A stretch of DNA of 45,272 nt from Streptococcus mitis. Its GTDB lineage: Bacteria > Bacillota > Bacilli > Lactobacillales > Streptococcaceae. The stretch lies in contig NZ_KQ970262.1 in assembly GCF_001579045.1 (NCBI RefSeq), positions 107,236 through 152,507 of the forward strand, given 5' to 3'. The translations under genes and the position numbers were made by a program. The notes under the pieces are model-generated. The model was not told the origin of the DNA. It was given only the letters and a program-made list of their open reading frames with translations, and did not search any database. Within the stretch, counting starts at the first letter, position 1. The number at the start of each line of letters is the position of its first letter. Shown here in pieces: positions 18,141-29,784 of the stretch.

Positions 18141-18192
18141 AATAGCTTCCTCCACTAGTTTTTGATTTCTTCTATTTTACCACATTTTGCCG

Positions 18193-18221
18193 TTTAAAGC
18201 TTCAGAAAATTATGATATACT
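18193..18221 (+). promoter_or_regulatory. tdk promoter
   Basis: TTTAAA (18193-18198) and TATACT (18216-18221), 17-base spacer. It drives the tdk-GNAT-prfA-prmC series. Confidence 0.6.
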
Positions 18222-18263
18222 AGAATGTAGCAAAAATTTAGAAATGGACGTGAAGCAAGAAAC

Positions 18264-18863
18264 ATGGCACAGTTGTATTATCGTTATGGGACCATGAACT
18301 CTGGTAAGACTATTGAGATTCTCAAGGTGGCCTATAACTATGAGGAGCAAGGAAAAGGTGTTGTGATTATGACTTCAGCTCTGGATACACGTGACGGTGT
18401 TGGCTATGTGTCGAGTCGAATCGGTATGAAACGCCCTGCTCTTGCGATTGAGGAGACGACGGATATCTTTGGCTATATCCGAGACCTACCAGAAAAGCCT
18501 TACTGTGTTTTGGTCGATGAAGCCCAGTTTCTCAAGCGTCACCATGTTTACGACCTAGCTCGTGTTGTTGATGAGTTAGACATACCTGTCATGGCTTTTG
18601 GCTTGAAAAATGACTTTCGCAATGAACTGTTCGAGGGTTCCAAATATCTCTTGCTTTTAGCAGACAAGATTGACGAAATCAAGACCATCTGTCAGTATTG
18701 CAAGAAAAAGGCGACTATGGTTTTGCGAACACAGGATGGACTGCCCGTTTACGATGGAGAACAGATCCAGATTGGCGGTAATGAAACCTATATCTCGGTT
18801 TGCCGTAAACATTATTTTGCGCCAATGATAACCTCTAACAAGGAGCAAAACTATGACAATTGA
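18264..18863 (+). CDS. tdk: Thymidine kinase
   Basis: Phosphorylates thymidine to dTMP for salvage. It is a type II enzyme with P-loop GTMNSGKT at residues 9-16, LVDEAQFL (Walker B and the catalytic Glu), and a zinc-binding region with CQYCKKKA and a late CRKHY. At 199 residues it has normal length. It overlaps the next gene by 11 bases, which indicates translational coupling within an operon. Confidence 0.96.
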
Positions 18864-19332
18864 ACTAAGAGATGTTACAATGGAAAATTATTTTGATGTT
18901 TTGAATTTGGATGTCAAGGAATATCAAAAACAATTCATTGCAACCAACGCAATTAGTTTAGCTGAAGCATATGTCTACACTAAAAATGGAGATTTTGTAG
19001 CTCCATTGGCAGTTTATGATAATGATGCAATTATAGGTTTTGTGATGATAGCTTATGATAAAAAGATCGGAATTAGTAGTGGAAATTATTTACTATTTCG
19101 TTTTATGATTGATAAGAATTTTCAAAATCAAGGATATTTTAAACCAATTATGGATAAAGTACTAGACTATGTTCGGACAGCGCCAGCAGGTTTAAGCAAT
19201 AAACTTTGGTTGTCTTATGAACCAGAAAATGAACATGCAAGATCTTGTTACCTCAGTTATGGATTTAAAGAAACTGGGGAAATATCCGAGAACGAAGTAG
19301 TAGCAATCTATGATTTAACAATTGAGAAATAA
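18853..19332 (+). CDS. GNAT-family N-acetyltransferase
   Basis: A 159-residue acetyl-CoA-dependent acetyltransferase of unknown substrate. The fold is indicated by an acceptor-side N terminus, a central beta strand ([10 protein letters not shown]), a loop [19 protein letters not shown] that resembles motif A in modified form, and a late [21 protein letters not shown] block typical of the family, cited in part as [19 protein letters not shown] precedes its ATG inside the end of tdk. Its composition is more AT-rich than tdk and prfA, so it may be a later insertion into this operon. Confidence 0.8.
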
Positions 19333-19341
19333 GGAGAAAAA

Positions 19342-20421
19342 ATGAACATCTATGATCAACTACAAGCTGTAGAAGACCGTTATGAAGAATTAGGAGAATT
19401 GCTGAGTGACCCTGATGTGGTTTCGGACACCAAGCGTTTCATGGAGCTCTCAAAAGAAGAGGCTTCAAGCCGTGATACAGTGACGGCTTACCGAGAATAC
19501 AAACAAGTCCTTCAAAACATCGTTGACGCTGAAGAAATGATTAAGGAATCAGGCGGAGATGCGGACTTGGAAGAAATGGCCAAGCAAGAGCTCAAAGATG
19601 CCAAGGCTAAAAAAGAAGAATACGAAGAAAAACTGAAAATCTTGCTCCTTCCAAAGGATCCAAATGATGACAAGAATATTATCCTTGAAATCCGTGGCGC
19701 TGCTGGTGGAGACGAAGCAGCACTTTTTGCGGGTGACCTTCTAACCATGTACCAAAAGTATGCGGAAGCCCAAGGCTGGCGCTTTGAAGTTATGGAAGCC
19801 TCTATGAATGGTGTCGGCGGTTTTAAAGAAGTGGTTGCTATGGTTTCTGGTCAGTCTGTATACTCTAAACTCAAGTACGAATCAGGTGCCCACCGTGTGC
19901 AACGTGTCCCTGTGACAGAAAGCCAAGGTCGTGTTCATACTTCGACAGCAACAGTTCTTGTCATGCCTGAAGTCGAAGAAGTAGAATACGATATTGATCC
20001 AAAAGACCTTCGTGTTGACATCTATCACGCCTCTGGTGCTGGTGGACAGAATGTCAATAAGGTTGCGACTGCCGTTCGTATCGTTCACTTGCCAACCAAT
20101 ATCAAGGTTGAGATGCAGGAAGAACGTACTCAGCAGAAAAACCGTGAGAAAGCCATGAAAATCATCCGTGCGCGTGTTGCTGACCACTTTGCACAAATTG
20201 CTCAGGATGAACAAGACGCTGAGCGTAAATCAACAATCGGTACTGGTGACCGTTCAGAACGTATTCGTACTTATAACTTCCCACAAAACCGTGTCACAGA
20301 CCACCGTATCGGCTTGACTCTCCAAAAACTAGATACTATTTTGTCTGGTAAATTGGATGAGGTTGTGGATGCTTTGGTGCTCTATGACCAAACACAAAAA
20401 TTAGAAGAATTAAATAAATAA
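19342..20421 (+). CDS. prfA: Peptide chain release factor 1
   Basis: Recognises UAA and UAG in the ribosome and triggers peptide release. The GGQ tripeptide is at residues 234-236 in [11 protein letters not shown], and the codon-recognition domain lies before it around the [18 protein letters not shown] region (quoted in part: [11 protein letters not shown]). At 359 residues it has normal length. RBS AAGGAG. Its stop overlaps the prmC start by one base, matching the usual RF1-methyltransferase coupling. Confidence 0.98.
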   Translation: MNIYDQLQAVEDRYEELGELLSDPDVVSDTKRFMELSKEEASSRDTVTAYREYKQVLQNIVDAEEMIKESGGDADLEEMAKQELKDAKAKKEEYEEKLKILLLPKDPNDDKNIILEIRGAAGGDEAALFAGDLLTMYQKYAEAQGWRFEVMEASMNGVGGFKEVVAMVSGQSVYSKLKYESGAHRVQRVPVTESQGRVHTSTATVLVMPEVEEVEYDIDPKDLRVDIYHASGAGGQNVNKVATAVRIVHLPTNIKVEMQEERTQQKNREKAMKIIRARVADHFAQIAQDEQDAERKSTIGTGDRSERIRTYNFPQNRVTDHRIGLTLQKLDTILSGKLDEVVDALVLYDQTQKLEELNK

Positions 20422-21257
20422 TGATATTAGCTCAATTATTTTCAGATTTTGAAGAAGAGTTGATAAGACAAGGAGAGGAAGCTGAAAGCCTCTCTTTTGT
20501 CTATCGTGGCCTGAAAAATCTTCCTTTCACAGATTTTGTTTTTGCCCTCCAGAAAGAGGTAACAGAGGAAGAAAAACAATTTGTAAAAGGAATTTTTCAA
20601 CAGTTAGTAGATCATAAACCAGCACAGTATATTATCGGACAGGCAGATTTTTATGGAATGCAGTTAAAAGTTGTTGAGCGGGTTTTGATTCCCCGTCCAG
20701 AGACAGAGGAATTAGTCGAGCTTATCCTGGCTGAAAATTCTGAAGAAAATCTTAAGGTCCTAGATATCGGGACAGGTAGTGGAGCTATTGCTCTCGCTCT
20801 AGCAAAAAATAGACCAGATTGGTCAGTGACAGCAGCAGATATTTCCCAAGATGCTTTAGATTTAGCTAACGAAAATGCTAAAAATCAAAATCTTCAAATA
20901 TTTTTAAAAAAATCTGACTGTTTTACAGAAATTTCTGAAAAATATGATATAATTGTTTCCAATCCACCCTATATCTCTCGTGAAGATGAGTCAGAGGTCG
21001 GCTTGAATGTTTTGCATTCGGAGCCTCATCTAGCTCTCTTTGCAGATGAGGATGGCCTAGCTATTTACCGTAGAATTGCGGAAGATGCAAAAGACTATCT
21101 CAAAGATGGTGGTAAGATTTACCTTGAAATTGGATACAAGCAAGGTCAAAGTGTTCCTGACCTTTTTAGGAAGCATCTTCCTGAAAAACGTGTAAGAACG
21201 CTTAAGGATCAATTTGGTCAAGATAGGATGGTTGTGGTTGATGATGGACAGGATTAG
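20421..21257 (+). CDS. prmC: Release factor glutamine methyltransferase PrmC (HemK)
   Basis: Methylates the Gln of the GGQ motif in release factors using SAM. VLDIGTGSGAIALALA is the SAM-binding motif I, and VSNPPYIS is the NPPY motif that holds the target glutamine. An N-terminal helical bundle (residues 1-85) recognises the release factor. At 278 residues it has full length. It starts in the TAATG overlap with prfA and is itself overlapped by the next gene. Confidence 0.97.
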   Translation: MILAQLFSDFEEELIRQGEEAESLSFVYRGLKNLPFTDFVFALQKEVTEEEKQFVKGIFQQLVDHKPAQYIIGQADFYGMQLKVVERVLIPRPETEELVELILAENSEENLKVLDIGTGSGAIALALAKNRPDWSVTAADISQDALDLANENAKNQNLQIFLKKSDCFTEISEKYDIIVSNPPYISREDESEVGLNVLHSEPHLALFADEDGLAIYRRIAEDAKDYLKDGGKIYLEIGYKQGQSVPDLFRKHLPEKRVRTLKDQFGQDRMVVVDDGQD

Positions 21258-21843
21258 GCAAGAGTTGGAAAAGGGTGGAGCTGTTGTTCTGCCTACAGAG
21301 ACTGTTTATGGTCTTTTTGCTAAGGCCTTAGATGAAAAGGCAGTTGACCATGTTTACCAACTCAAACGTCGTCCTAGAGACAAGGCACTCAATCTCAATA
21401 TCGATTCTCTCGAGGACATCTTGCACTTTTCAAAGAATCAGCCAACTTATCTACAAAAACTTGTAGAGACCTTTTTGCCAGGTCCTTTGACCATTATTCT
21501 CGAAGCTAATGACCGAGTTCCCTATTGGGTCAATTCTGGCCTCGCGACTGTTGGATTTCGGATACCCAGTCATCCCATCACGCTTGATTTGATTCGAGAG
21601 ACGGGACCCTTGATTGGACCGTCTGCCAATATCTCAGGTCAGGCAAGTGGAGTGACCTTTGATCAAATTCTGAAGGATTTTGACCAAGAGGTTTTGGGGC
21701 TGGAAGACGATGCTTTTCTAACTGGACAGGATTCAACTATTTTGGACTTGTCTGGAGATAAGGTGAAAATCTTACGCCAAGGGGCCATTAAGCGAGAAGA
21801 TATACTTGCTAGGTTGCCAGAGATTTCTTTTGAGGAGGCATGA
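21241..21843 (+). CDS. L-threonylcarbamoyladenylate synthase (Sua5/YciO/YrdC family)
   Basis: Makes threonylcarbamoyl-AMP from threonine, bicarbonate and ATP for the t6A37 modification of ANN-decoding tRNAs. GGAVVLPTETVYGLFAKA is the family's opening strand-loop, followed by KRRPRDKALNLN, which matches the conserved K-R-x-S/A-N substrate loop, and GPSANISGQASG late. The start is uncertain: ATG 21241 or the adjacent ATG 21244 is preferred; the frame runs on to 21214. It is about 200 residues, the short TsaC-like form without the Sua5 C-terminal domain. It overlaps prmC by 17 bases, so it is probably coupled. Confidence 0.9.
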   Translation: MMDRIRQELEKGGAVVLPTETVYGLFAKALDEKAVDHVYQLKRRPRDKALNLNIDSLEDILHFSKNQPTYLQKLVETFLPGPLTIILEANDRVPYWVNSGLATVGFRIPSHPITLDLIRETGPLIGPSANISGQASGVTFDQILKDFDQEVLGLEDDAFLTGQDSTILDLSGDKVKILRQGAIKREDILARLPEISFEEA

Positions 21844-21844
21844 A

Positions 21845-22276
21845 ATGCTAAGAGATTTAAGAGAAACTGATGTGAAAGCTATATGTGAGATCAACCAATA
21901 TGCTTTGGGTTATTCTTTTAGTCCAGAGGACACAGCTAGTCAACTAGCTAGATTATCTCAGGATTCACATCATTTCCTACTTGCTTATGAGGATGAAGCT
22001 AGTCATGCCTTGCTTGGATATGTCCACGCTGAGGTCTATGAATCACTTTATTCTAAAGCAGGATTTAATATTTTAGCCTTAGCAGTTTCACCTCGAGCGC
22101 AAGGTAAAGGTATTGGTAAAAGCTTATTACAAGGGTTGGAAGAAGAAGCAAAAAGACGTGGTTACGGGTTTATCCGCTTAAACTCAGCCGATCATCGTCT
22201 GGGAGCTCATGCATTTTATGAAAAAGTTGGTTATACTTGTGATAAAATGCAGAAACGGTTTATTCGCATCTTTTAG
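21845..22276 (+). CDS. GNAT-family acetyltransferase, RimI-like
   Basis: 143 residues. The acetyl-CoA loop is clear in SPRAQGKGIGKSLLQGLEEEA (RxxGxG/A motif A), with strand ILALAVSP before it and FYEKVGYT near the end. ATG 21845 is preferred because GAGGAGG ends five bases before it; the frame extends upstream into the preceding gene. Its place after a TsaC-type gene recalls the tsa-rimI groupings of other bacteria, but the substrate is not shown by the sequence. Confidence 0.85.
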   Translation: MLRDLRETDVKAICEINQYALGYSFSPEDTASQLARLSQDSHHFLLAYEDEASHALLGYVHAEVYESLYSKAGFNILALAVSPRAQGKGIGKSLLQGLEEEAKRRGYGFIRLNSADHRLGAHAFYEKVGYTCDKMQKRFIRIF

Positions 22277-22336
22277 TTTATTTTCTTATTGTAAAATCAA
22301 ACTAATGGACTAGTCACACAATAAAGGAGAAGACCT

Positions 22337-23593
22337 ATGATTTTTGATAAAGATGATTTTAAAGCATATGATGCTGATCTCTGGAATGCTATTGCCAAAG
22401 AAGAAGAACGCCAACAAAACAACATTGAGTTGATTGCTTCGGAAAACGTAGTTTCCAAGGCTGTTATGGCAGCTCAAGGGTCTATCTTGACGAATAAATA
22501 CGCCGAAGGCTACCCAGGCCGCCGTTATTATGGTGGAACGGATGTGGTAGACGTGGTAGAAAGTCTAGCTATTGAACGTGCAAAAGAAATTTTCGGCGCT
22601 AAATTCGCTAATGTCCAACCTCACTCAGGAAGCCAAGCCAACTGTGCGTCTTACATGGCCTTAATTGAGCCAGGTGATACCGTTATGGGGATGGATTTGG
22701 CAGCAGGTGGGCACTTGACCCACGGAGCTCCTGTCAGCTTCTCTGGTCAAACCTACAACTTTGTTTCTTATAGTGTTGACCCTGAAACGGAACTCTTGGA
22801 TTTTGATGCTATCTTGAAACAAGCCCAAGAAGTAAAACCAAAATTGATCGTAGCAGGTGCTTCAGCCTATTCTCAAATTATCGACTTTTCAAAATTCCGT
22901 GAAATCGCAGATGCTGTTGGGGCTAAGCTTATGGTGGATATGGCCCATATCGCTGGTTTGGTTGCAGCTGGTCTTCACCCAAGCCCAGTGCCATACGCTC
23001 ATATCACTACAACAACGACCCACAAAACCCTTCGTGGACCACGTGGTGGTTTGATTTTGACCAATGATGAAGATCTAGCTAAGAAGATCAATTCAGCTAT
23101 TTTCCCTGGTATTCAGGGCGGTCCTTTGGAGCATGTTGTGGCAGCTAAAGCTGTTTCTTTCAAAGAAGTATTAGATCCAGCCTTCAAGGAATATGCTGCT
23201 AATGTCATCAAGAACAGCAAGGCTATGGCAGATGTCTTCTTGCAAGACCCTGATTTCCGTATCATTTCTGGGGGGACTGAAAACCACCTCTTCCTAGTGG
23301 ATGTTACTAAGGTTGTAGAAAACGGAAAAGTTGCTCAAAACTTGCTGGATGAAGTCAATATTACCCTAAATAAAAACTCAATTCCTTACGAAACCTTGTC
23401 ACCATTCAAGACAAGTGGGATTCGTATCGGATCTGCAGCCATTACTGCACGTGGATTTGGTGAAGAAGAAAGTAGCAAAGTAGCTGAACTCATCATTAAA
23501 ACCCTTAAAAATGCAGAAAATGAAGCTGTCTTAGAAGAAGTGAGAAGTGAAGTCAAAGTGTTGACAGACGCCTTCCCATTATACGAGGACTAA
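22337..23593 (+). CDS. glyA: Serine hydroxymethyltransferase
   Basis: PLP enzyme that interconverts serine and glycine with transfer of a one-carbon unit to tetrahydrofolate. The PLP-binding lysine is Lys230 in [14 protein letters not shown], and YPGRRYYGG is the substrate loop. SGSQAN and DMAHIAGL are typical. At 418 residues it has full length. RBS AAAGGAG. A TAAAAT -10-like element lies before the gene at about 22292-22297. It leads a three-gene series with the nucleoid-associated and PvaA-like genes. Confidence 0.98.
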   Translation: MIFDKDDFKAYDADLWNAIAKEEERQQNNIELIASENVVSKAVMAAQGSILTNKYAEGYPGRRYYGGTDVVDVVESLAIERAKEIFGAKFANVQPHSGSQANCASYMALIEPGDTVMGMDLAAGGHLTHGAPVSFSGQTYNFVSYSVDPETELLDFDAILKQAQEVKPKLIVAGASAYSQIIDFSKFREIADAVGAKLMVDMAHIAGLVAAGLHPSPVPYAHITTTTTHKTLRGPRGGLILTNDEDLAKKINSAIFPGIQGGPLEHVVAAKAVSFKEVLDPAFKEYAANVIKNSKAMADVFLQDPDFRIISGGTENHLFLVDVTKVVENGKVAQNLLDEVNITLNKNSIPYETLSPFKTSGIRIGSAAITARGFGEEESSKVAELIIKTLKNAENEAVLEEVRSEVKVLTDAFPLYED

Positions 23594-23600
23594 AACTTTT

Positions 23601-24575
23601 ATGGACATTTATATTAAGAAAGCCATTATTCACCAGTTCAGTCCGGCTGATACCGAGCTGTTCCTAGCGGATAAGCTTCTCAATATTACTCCAAAAATCG
23701 AAGAATACCTGCGTAAAAAAATTGAACGTGTGTATTCAGATGAAGCCAAGACTGGGATTTTCGAAGAAGAAAATCCCTTCTTCAATCACATCACAGACGA
23801 TTTGTTGGAGACATCAGTAACGCTGGCTAATCTCTGGAAAGAGGAGTTCAGCATTTCAGAAAATCTCAAGACCAATGACTTGATTTTTGTGCAATTTTCT
23901 AAAGAAGGTGTAGAACATTTCGCTTTCTTGAGAATTGCCCTGCGGGAGACCTTGACTCACCTTGGAGGAGAAGTTGATAATCCAATCAAGTTGACTCAGA
24001 ATAACCTGCCTGGATTTGGAACAGGGGCTGACGAGGCCTTGGTAGTCAATCTTCAGAGCCGCAAGTACCATCTGATTGAAAAACGAATCAAGTACAATGG
24101 GACTTTCTTGAACTATTTTTCAGAAAATCTTCTTGCCGTCGCCCCTAAGATTTCACCCAAGAAATCCATCAAGGAACTGGAAAAGACAGCCCAGAGAATT
24201 GCTGAATCTTTTAACACAGATGATTTTCAATTTCAATCCAAGGTCAAATCAGCGATTTTCAACAACTTAGAAGAAAGCAATGAGTTGTCACCTGAAAAAT
24301 TGGCCAATGACCTTTTTAACAACAATCTGACAGCTCGTCTAAGCTTTATTGACCAAGTCAAGGAAGCTGTACCAGAACCAGTTCAATTTGATGAAATTGA
24401 TGCCAGTCGTCAGCTTAAAAAATTTGAAAATCAAAAACTCTCCTTGTCAAATGGAATTGAGCTCATCGTTCCCAATAACGTCTATCAAGACGCCGAGTCT
24501 GTTGAGTTTATCCAAAATGATAATGGAACCTACTCTATCTTAATCAAAAATATCGAGGATATCCAAAGTAAATAA
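23601..24575 (+). CDS. Nucleoid-associated protein (NA37/YejK-like family)
   Basis: A 324-residue soluble protein. The start [14 protein letters not shown] and the region [15 protein letters not shown] match the N terminus of the 37-kDa nucleoid-associated family, with the later [16 protein letters not shown] and the internal [19 protein letters not shown] (the first 12 residues omitted) also family-like. E. coli YejK associates with DNA; the role in streptococci is not established. It begins seven bases after glyA, whose last codons carry the GAGGA ribosome binding site. Its stop overlaps the next start by one base. Confidence 0.8.
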   Translation: MDIYIKKAIIHQFSPADTELFLADKLLNITPKIEEYLRKKIERVYSDEAKTGIFEEENPFFNHITDDLLETSVTLANLWKEEFSISENLKTNDLIFVQFSKEGVEHFAFLRIALRETLTHLGGEVDNPIKLTQNNLPGFGTGADEALVVNLQSRKYHLIEKRIKYNGTFLNYFSENLLAVAPKISPKKSIKELEKTAQRIAESFNTDDFQFQSKVKSAIFNNLEESNELSPEKLANDLFNNNLTARLSFIDQVKEAVPEPVQFDEIDASRQLKKFENQKLSLSNGIELIVPNNVYQDAESVEFIQNDNGTYSILIKNIEDIQSK

Positions 24576-25189
24576 TGTTTAAACGAATTCGAAGAGTGCT
24601 TGTACTAGCAGTCTTCCTTTTTGCTGGATATAAAGCTTACCGTGTTCACCAAGATGTCAAGCAAGTCATGACCTATCAACCCATGGTGCGAGAAATCTTG
24701 AGTGAAAAAGACACCCCAGCAAACGAAGAGCTTGTGCTCGCTATGATTTATACCGAAACAAAAGGAAAAGAAAGCGATGTTATGCAGTCTAGTGAGTCTG
24801 CTAGTGGTTTCACCAACACTATCAATGATAATGCCTCTAGCATTCGGCAAGGTGTTCAAACTCTGACAGATAATCTCTATCTGGCTCAGAAGAAGGGTGT
24901 TGATGTCTGGACAGCTGTTCAAGCCTATAATTTTGGACCTGCCTATATCGATTTTATCGCCCAAAATGGCAAGGAAAACACCTTGGCACTGGCTAAACAG
25001 TATTCTCGTGAGACTGTTGCTCCCTTGCTTGGCAATACCACTGGAAAGACTTATAGTTATATTCACCCCATTTCTATCTTCCACGGTGCTGAACTCTATG
25101 TAAATGGAGGAAACTATTATTATTCTAGACAGGTGCAACTTAATCTTTACATTATCAAATGTTTCAATCTCTTTTCGACATCTGGCTAG
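24575..25189 (+). CDS. pvaA: PvaA-like lysozyme-fold protein
   Basis: A surface-exported muralytic protein of the lysozyme-like family known in pneumococcus as vaccine antigen A. Residues 6-22 form an uncleaved signal-anchor. [19 protein letters not shown] carries the probable catalytic Glu (TETKG) and a SLT-like fold, followed by GVQTLTDNL and [17 protein letters not shown], which is the conserved YN-G-P motif. It is 204 residues. The start overlaps the preceding stop by one base, so it is part of the glyA unit. A terminator overlaps its last codons. Confidence 0.87.
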   Translation: MFKRIRRVLVLAVFLFAGYKAYRVHQDVKQVMTYQPMVREILSEKDTPANEELVLAMIYTETKGKESDVMQSSESASGFTNTINDNASSIRQGVQTLTDNLYLAQKKGVDVWTAVQAYNFGPAYIDFIAQNGKENTLALAKQYSRETVAPLLGNTTGKTYSYIHPISIFHGAELYVNGGNYYYSRQVQLNLYIIKCFNLFSTSG

Positions 25190-25202
25190 TCCAGGTGTTT
25201 TT
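25179..25202 (+). terminator. Terminator at the end of the glyA-pvaA unit
   Basis: CATCTGG (25179-25185) pairs with CCAGGTG (25191-25197) and a T run follows. The stem begins inside the last codons of the pvaA-like gene. Confidence 0.85.
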
Positions 25203-25262
25203 GTTATAAGTTTTCTTTAAGTTACTTATATTACTCTAGATATGTAAAGGAGGGTATCCCCC

Positions 25263-26237
25263 ATGAGAAAGAAAATCTTTCTGACAAGTGCTGCAGTTTT
25301 GTGGGCAGTAACAGCTATGAATAGCGCCCATGCAGCAACAGATGTTCAAAAAGTTATCGATGAAACCTATGTCCAACCTGAATATGTCCTAGGTTCATCA
25401 TTGTCTGAAGATCAAAAAAATCAAACCCTTAAAAAACTGGGCTACAATGCCTCAACAGACACCAAAGAACTCAAGACCATGACACCTGATGTCTATTCTA
25501 AGATTATGAATGTGGCAAATGACTCTAGCTTACAACTGTATTCATCAGCCAAGATTCAAAAACTAGGTGACAAGTCGCCACTTGAGGTCAAGATTGAAAC
25601 ACCAGAAAACATCACCAAAGTGACTCAGGATATGTACCGAAATGCAGCCGTAACCTTGGGTGTGGAACACGCCAAAATCACTGTAGCAGCACCCATTCCA
25701 GTTACAGGTGAGAGTGCCTTAGCCGGGATTTACTATTCGCTGGAAGCTAATGGAGCCAAGGTGCCACAAGCCAATAAAGACTTGGCTCAAGAAGAGTTGA
25801 AGGCTTTATCCGATATCAATGCTGAAAACAAGGACAAGTCAGGGTATGATGCTAATAAATTAAACGTTGCCCTAGCCGATATCAAGTCAGGACTCGCCAA
25901 AGCGAAAGAAAGCAAGGGAAATCTGACAGAGGAAGATGTCCGCAAAATTGTTGAAGATACCTTGAAAAATTACAAACTCGATCAGGTTATAACAGGAAAC
26001 CAGATCAATATCATCATCAATTTTGCTTTAAATCTCTCAAAAAGTGATATCCTAAGCAATGCAGATTTCACTAAAACCCTAAATGACCTGAAACAAAGTA
26101 TTGTTTCACAAGCTGGCAACAGTTTTAAAAATATCAACCTTAACTTTGATGCTGATAAGGCGCTAGAAGACGGCGGTAACTTCTTAAGCTCCCTCTGGCA
26201 AGCCATAGTCAACTTCTTTAAGAGTTTTGGTTCTTAA
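25263..26237 (+). CDS. Secreted DUF1002-family protein
   Basis: A 324-residue exported protein with a Sec signal peptide (MRKKIFLTSAAVLWAVTAM) and a probable signal peptidase I site after AHA. The mature part fits DUF1002: YVLGSSLSEDQ, LKTMTPDVYSKIMN, VAAPIPVTGESALAGIYYS (an alternating small-residue segment) and a helical end. The function of the family is not known. A strong AAAGGAGGG precedes ATG. The last 20 residues are hydrophobic/amphipathic (FLSSLWQAIVNFF), possibly membrane-interacting. Confidence 0.8.
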   Translation: MRKKIFLTSAAVLWAVTAMNSAHAATDVQKVIDETYVQPEYVLGSSLSEDQKNQTLKKLGYNASTDTKELKTMTPDVYSKIMNVANDSSLQLYSSAKIQKLGDKSPLEVKIETPENITKVTQDMYRNAAVTLGVEHAKITVAAPIPVTGESALAGIYYSLEANGAKVPQANKDLAQEELKALSDINAENKDKSGYDANKLNVALADIKSGLAKAKESKGNLTEEDVRKIVEDTLKNYKLDQVITGNQINIIINFALNLSKSDILSNADFTKTLNDLKQSIVSQAGNSFKNINLNFDADKALEDGGNFLSSLWQAIVNFFKSFGS

Positions 26238-26255
26238 GAAATTTCATGGTATAAT
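26227..26255 (+). promoter_or_regulatory. rlmD promoter with extended -10
   Basis: TTGGTT (26227-26232), a 17-base spacer, and TATAAT (26250-26255) preceded by TGG. It overlaps the end of the DUF1002 gene. Confidence 0.8.
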
Positions 26256-26298
26256 AGATGGTAACCGTAACGTTGCCGTCTTTTTTGTCGGCCAATAG

Positions 26299-27672
<1,374 letters not shown>

Positions 27673-27967
27673 AAATCCTTGATTTTAAGCTATTTTACAA
27701 GCATTTTGTATTTGTAGATAAAGGCAATTTTGACGTTAAAAAAGTCCTAAAAAGGCACATAGATGTAAATGTATTTGTAGATGTCGTTTGCGTATCGGAA
27801 AAATGAATACAACAATAAATATTTATCTAAAGAAAGTGTATGAAATATAGTATACTATATTAGTATAATATTAAAAAAGAAGTTTGATAAATTTGAGTTT
27901 ATAGGGGATTTTTATATTAATGGTAAAATAATAAAAAACATAAACGCAAATACTGAGGAGATTAGAA
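27673..27967. other. AT-rich intergenic stretch with direct and inverted repeats
   Basis: No gene is seen. TGTATTTGTAGAT occurs twice (27707-27719 and 27770-27782), 63 bases apart. ATATAGTATACTATAT (27845-27860) is a perfect palindrome, and TATAAT at 27864-27869 may be a -10 for the next gene. This looks like the border of an inserted segment. Confidence 0.5.
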
Positions 27968-28712
27968 ATGTTTGGATTTTTAAAGAAAAAGAAAAAAAAA
28001 TATCAGTTGTGAAACGGAAACAGATAAGAACAAAATAACGATAGATAGGTTTCAAAAATACTTAAATCTAGTAAATAATAATCGTTTAGGGTATGATCCA
28101 GTACAATGCGCAAAAATTTTCATCGAAATCATAGTTGAACATCTAAACTATGATGAAGCTTTGCAAGCTATTGAGAAGGAGCATGATGCACAAGATAATT
28201 CATTAATCGAAGAAATTTATTCGAAAATTGAAAGTTACTTATTATTAAATAGGAAAACGATTTATATGGAAAAAGTACACATGAAGATAGGTATTAATAA
28301 ATTACCTATTTTACTAAACCCTTGGAATGGAGAAAGAATACTCGATAATTTTATAGGTATAAACGATGATAATGTATTTGATGGTGTTCTTTTTAGTTCA
28401 AATATACAAAATCATTATTTATACCCAATGAATATAATTGTTTGTAAAGGTGCTAACCATTCTCAATTATCTGCGAGATATCAAAATAAAGGTGAAACTG
28501 TAATCAATGAAATAAAGAATTTCACATCACTTTATGATAAGGTGAAATTCGATGGTGCTAATTATATTAAAGTTGAGGACAATGCAATTATTGAAATGGA
28601 GTATGATGAAAATATATTGTTTTATTCTGGGGTGATTTTTGAATTGGGGAGGTATTTACTCGGTGGAAATTACTCAAATTCAGATATTCTTGGTAGTTAT
28701 TTAAATCTATGA
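27968..28712 (+). pseudogene. Frameshifted DUF6710-like protein gene
   Basis: ATG 27968 has an excellent GAGGAG seven bases upstream and begins MFGFLKKKKK, but the frame stops after 14 codons. A +1 shift in the A9 tract (27992-28000) joins it to a frame that stays open to 28712, giving about 248 residues; with eight A the gene would be intact. The main frame has NPWNGERILDNF, then QNHYLYPMNIIVCKGANHSQL, which resembles the NPW...NH...GNHS pattern I associate with DUF6710; the function is unknown and the match is from memory. It ends in ATGA close to the hydrolase gene. It could be a true mutation, a slippage-controlled gene or a base-call error. Confidence 0.6.
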
Positions 28713-28729
28713 AGATAAGGAGTTTAAAC

Positions 28730-29500
28730 ATGAAATTCCATGAATTTGGGGATAAGAATTTACCTCCTATCTTACTAATACACGGTGGTGGCAGTTCTTG
28801 GTGGAATTATCTTCGTCAAGCACGAATTCTGTCAAAAGAATACCGTATTTTTCTACCCACTTTGAATGGCCACGGCGAGGAATATCAACTTGATTATGTT
28901 TCTACTGAAGATTCGGCTTTGGAGATTCTAGACTATATCAAAGCAAACTGTGGTGGGAAATTGTTTGCAATCGGTGGTGTTTCACTTGGTGGTCAAATTG
29001 CCATGGAGCTTTTGTCTTTAGACAGTGAAATTGCTGAGAAGGTCATCATAGACGGAAGCCTCTGTATTCCTCAACCAAGGTTAGCTAAAATCAGCATCTT
29101 TCTAGTGTCTCTATTTGGTAAGTTGATGTTCAATAAATTCTCCTGCAAACTTCAGTTAAGCATGATGAACAAACTCTATCCTAAACTGACTTATCCAGAG
29201 GAAATAAAAGCTTATTATTTGGAGGATTTGCCAAGGACGCCTGTCAAAACATTGGTGACCATTTACAAAAATTATATGGGGCGTTACAAGCTGAAAGATA
29301 TAATTTCTGCTAGCAAGGCTCAGGTTCTGTATATCTATGGTGAAAAAGAATTGAACTGCGTGAAAGAATCAGCGAAATTATTTCATCAGCTACATTCAAA
29401 TACAATTTTGTATGAAGCAAAGGGCTATAACCACGGCTATTTATCAGCTTACTTGCCTTATGAGTGGATTGATTTGGTGGTGCCATTTTTAAAGTGTTAA
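28730..29500 (+). CDS. Alpha/beta-fold hydrolase
   Basis: 256 residues. The oxyanion-hole region is ILLIHGGGSSWWNY, the nucleophile elbow is GGVSLGGQ with Ser85, an acid is likely in VLYIYGEKE, and the His is in GYNHGYLS. The substrate is unknown; small esterases of this shape act on lipids or peptides. ATG 28730 is chosen because AAGGAG lies eight bases before it; ATG 28709 overlaps the preceding stop. Codon usage is closer to core genes than its neighbours on both sides. Confidence 0.82.
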   Translation: MKFHEFGDKNLPPILLIHGGGSSWWNYLRQARILSKEYRIFLPTLNGHGEEYQLDYVSTEDSALEILDYIKANCGGKLFAIGGVSLGGQIAMELLSLDSEIAEKVIIDGSLCIPQPRLAKISIFLVSLFGKLMFNKFSCKLQLSMMNKLYPKLTYPEEIKAYYLEDLPRTPVKTLVTIYKNYMGRYKLKDIISASKAQVLYIYGEKELNCVKESAKLFHQLHSNTILYEAKGYNHGYLSAYLPYEWIDLVVPFLKC

Positions 29501-29547
29501 CCATTGAGAATGTGTAATAAATCTGATATGTCACAAGGAGGTATCTT

Positions 29548-29676
29548 ATGCTAGGAGCAATTATTGGAGATATTGTCGGTTCTGTTTACGAATGGAACAA
29601 TATCAAAACGAAGGATTTTCCTTTATTTCGTAAGGACTGCTTTTTCATGGATGATACGGTAAGTCCGAACCGTTGA
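29548..29676 (+). pseudogene. 5' fragment of an ADP-ribosylglycohydrolase gene
   Basis: AAGGAGG and ATG open a frame for MLGAIIGDIVGSVYEW and, at its end, FMDDTV, the N-terminal metal-binding signature of the DraG/ADP-ribosylglycohydrolase family. After DDTV the sequence turns into SPNR and stops at codon 43. The family is about 250-300 residues. The matching 3' end lies at 30392-30574. Confidence 0.85.
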
Positions 29677-29709
29677 ATGTGTAAGCTTGTTAGTGAAACG
29701 TTGCTAATC

Positions 29710-29745
29710 CTCAAAATAAAGAAACTAAAACTCCTTTATTTTGAG
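29710..29745 (+). terminator. Perfect hairpin before the SAP/DUF6434 gene
   Basis: CTCAAAATAAAG (29710-29721) and CTTTATTTTGAG (29734-29745) pair over 12 bases with a 12-base loop. The T run after it is weak, so it may be a terminator from the incoming cassette or a leader hairpin. Confidence 0.55.
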
Positions 29746-29784
29746 ATGACAACATAAATTGTCTTTGAGGAAGGAGGTAAAATA

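Noticed and set aside
24605-25138. Minus-strand frame of 177 codons
   Set aside because: Antisense shadow of the pvaA-like gene without start signals.
27673-27967. CRISPR-like array from the repeated 13-mer
   Set aside because: Only two copies, short, with no cas genes.
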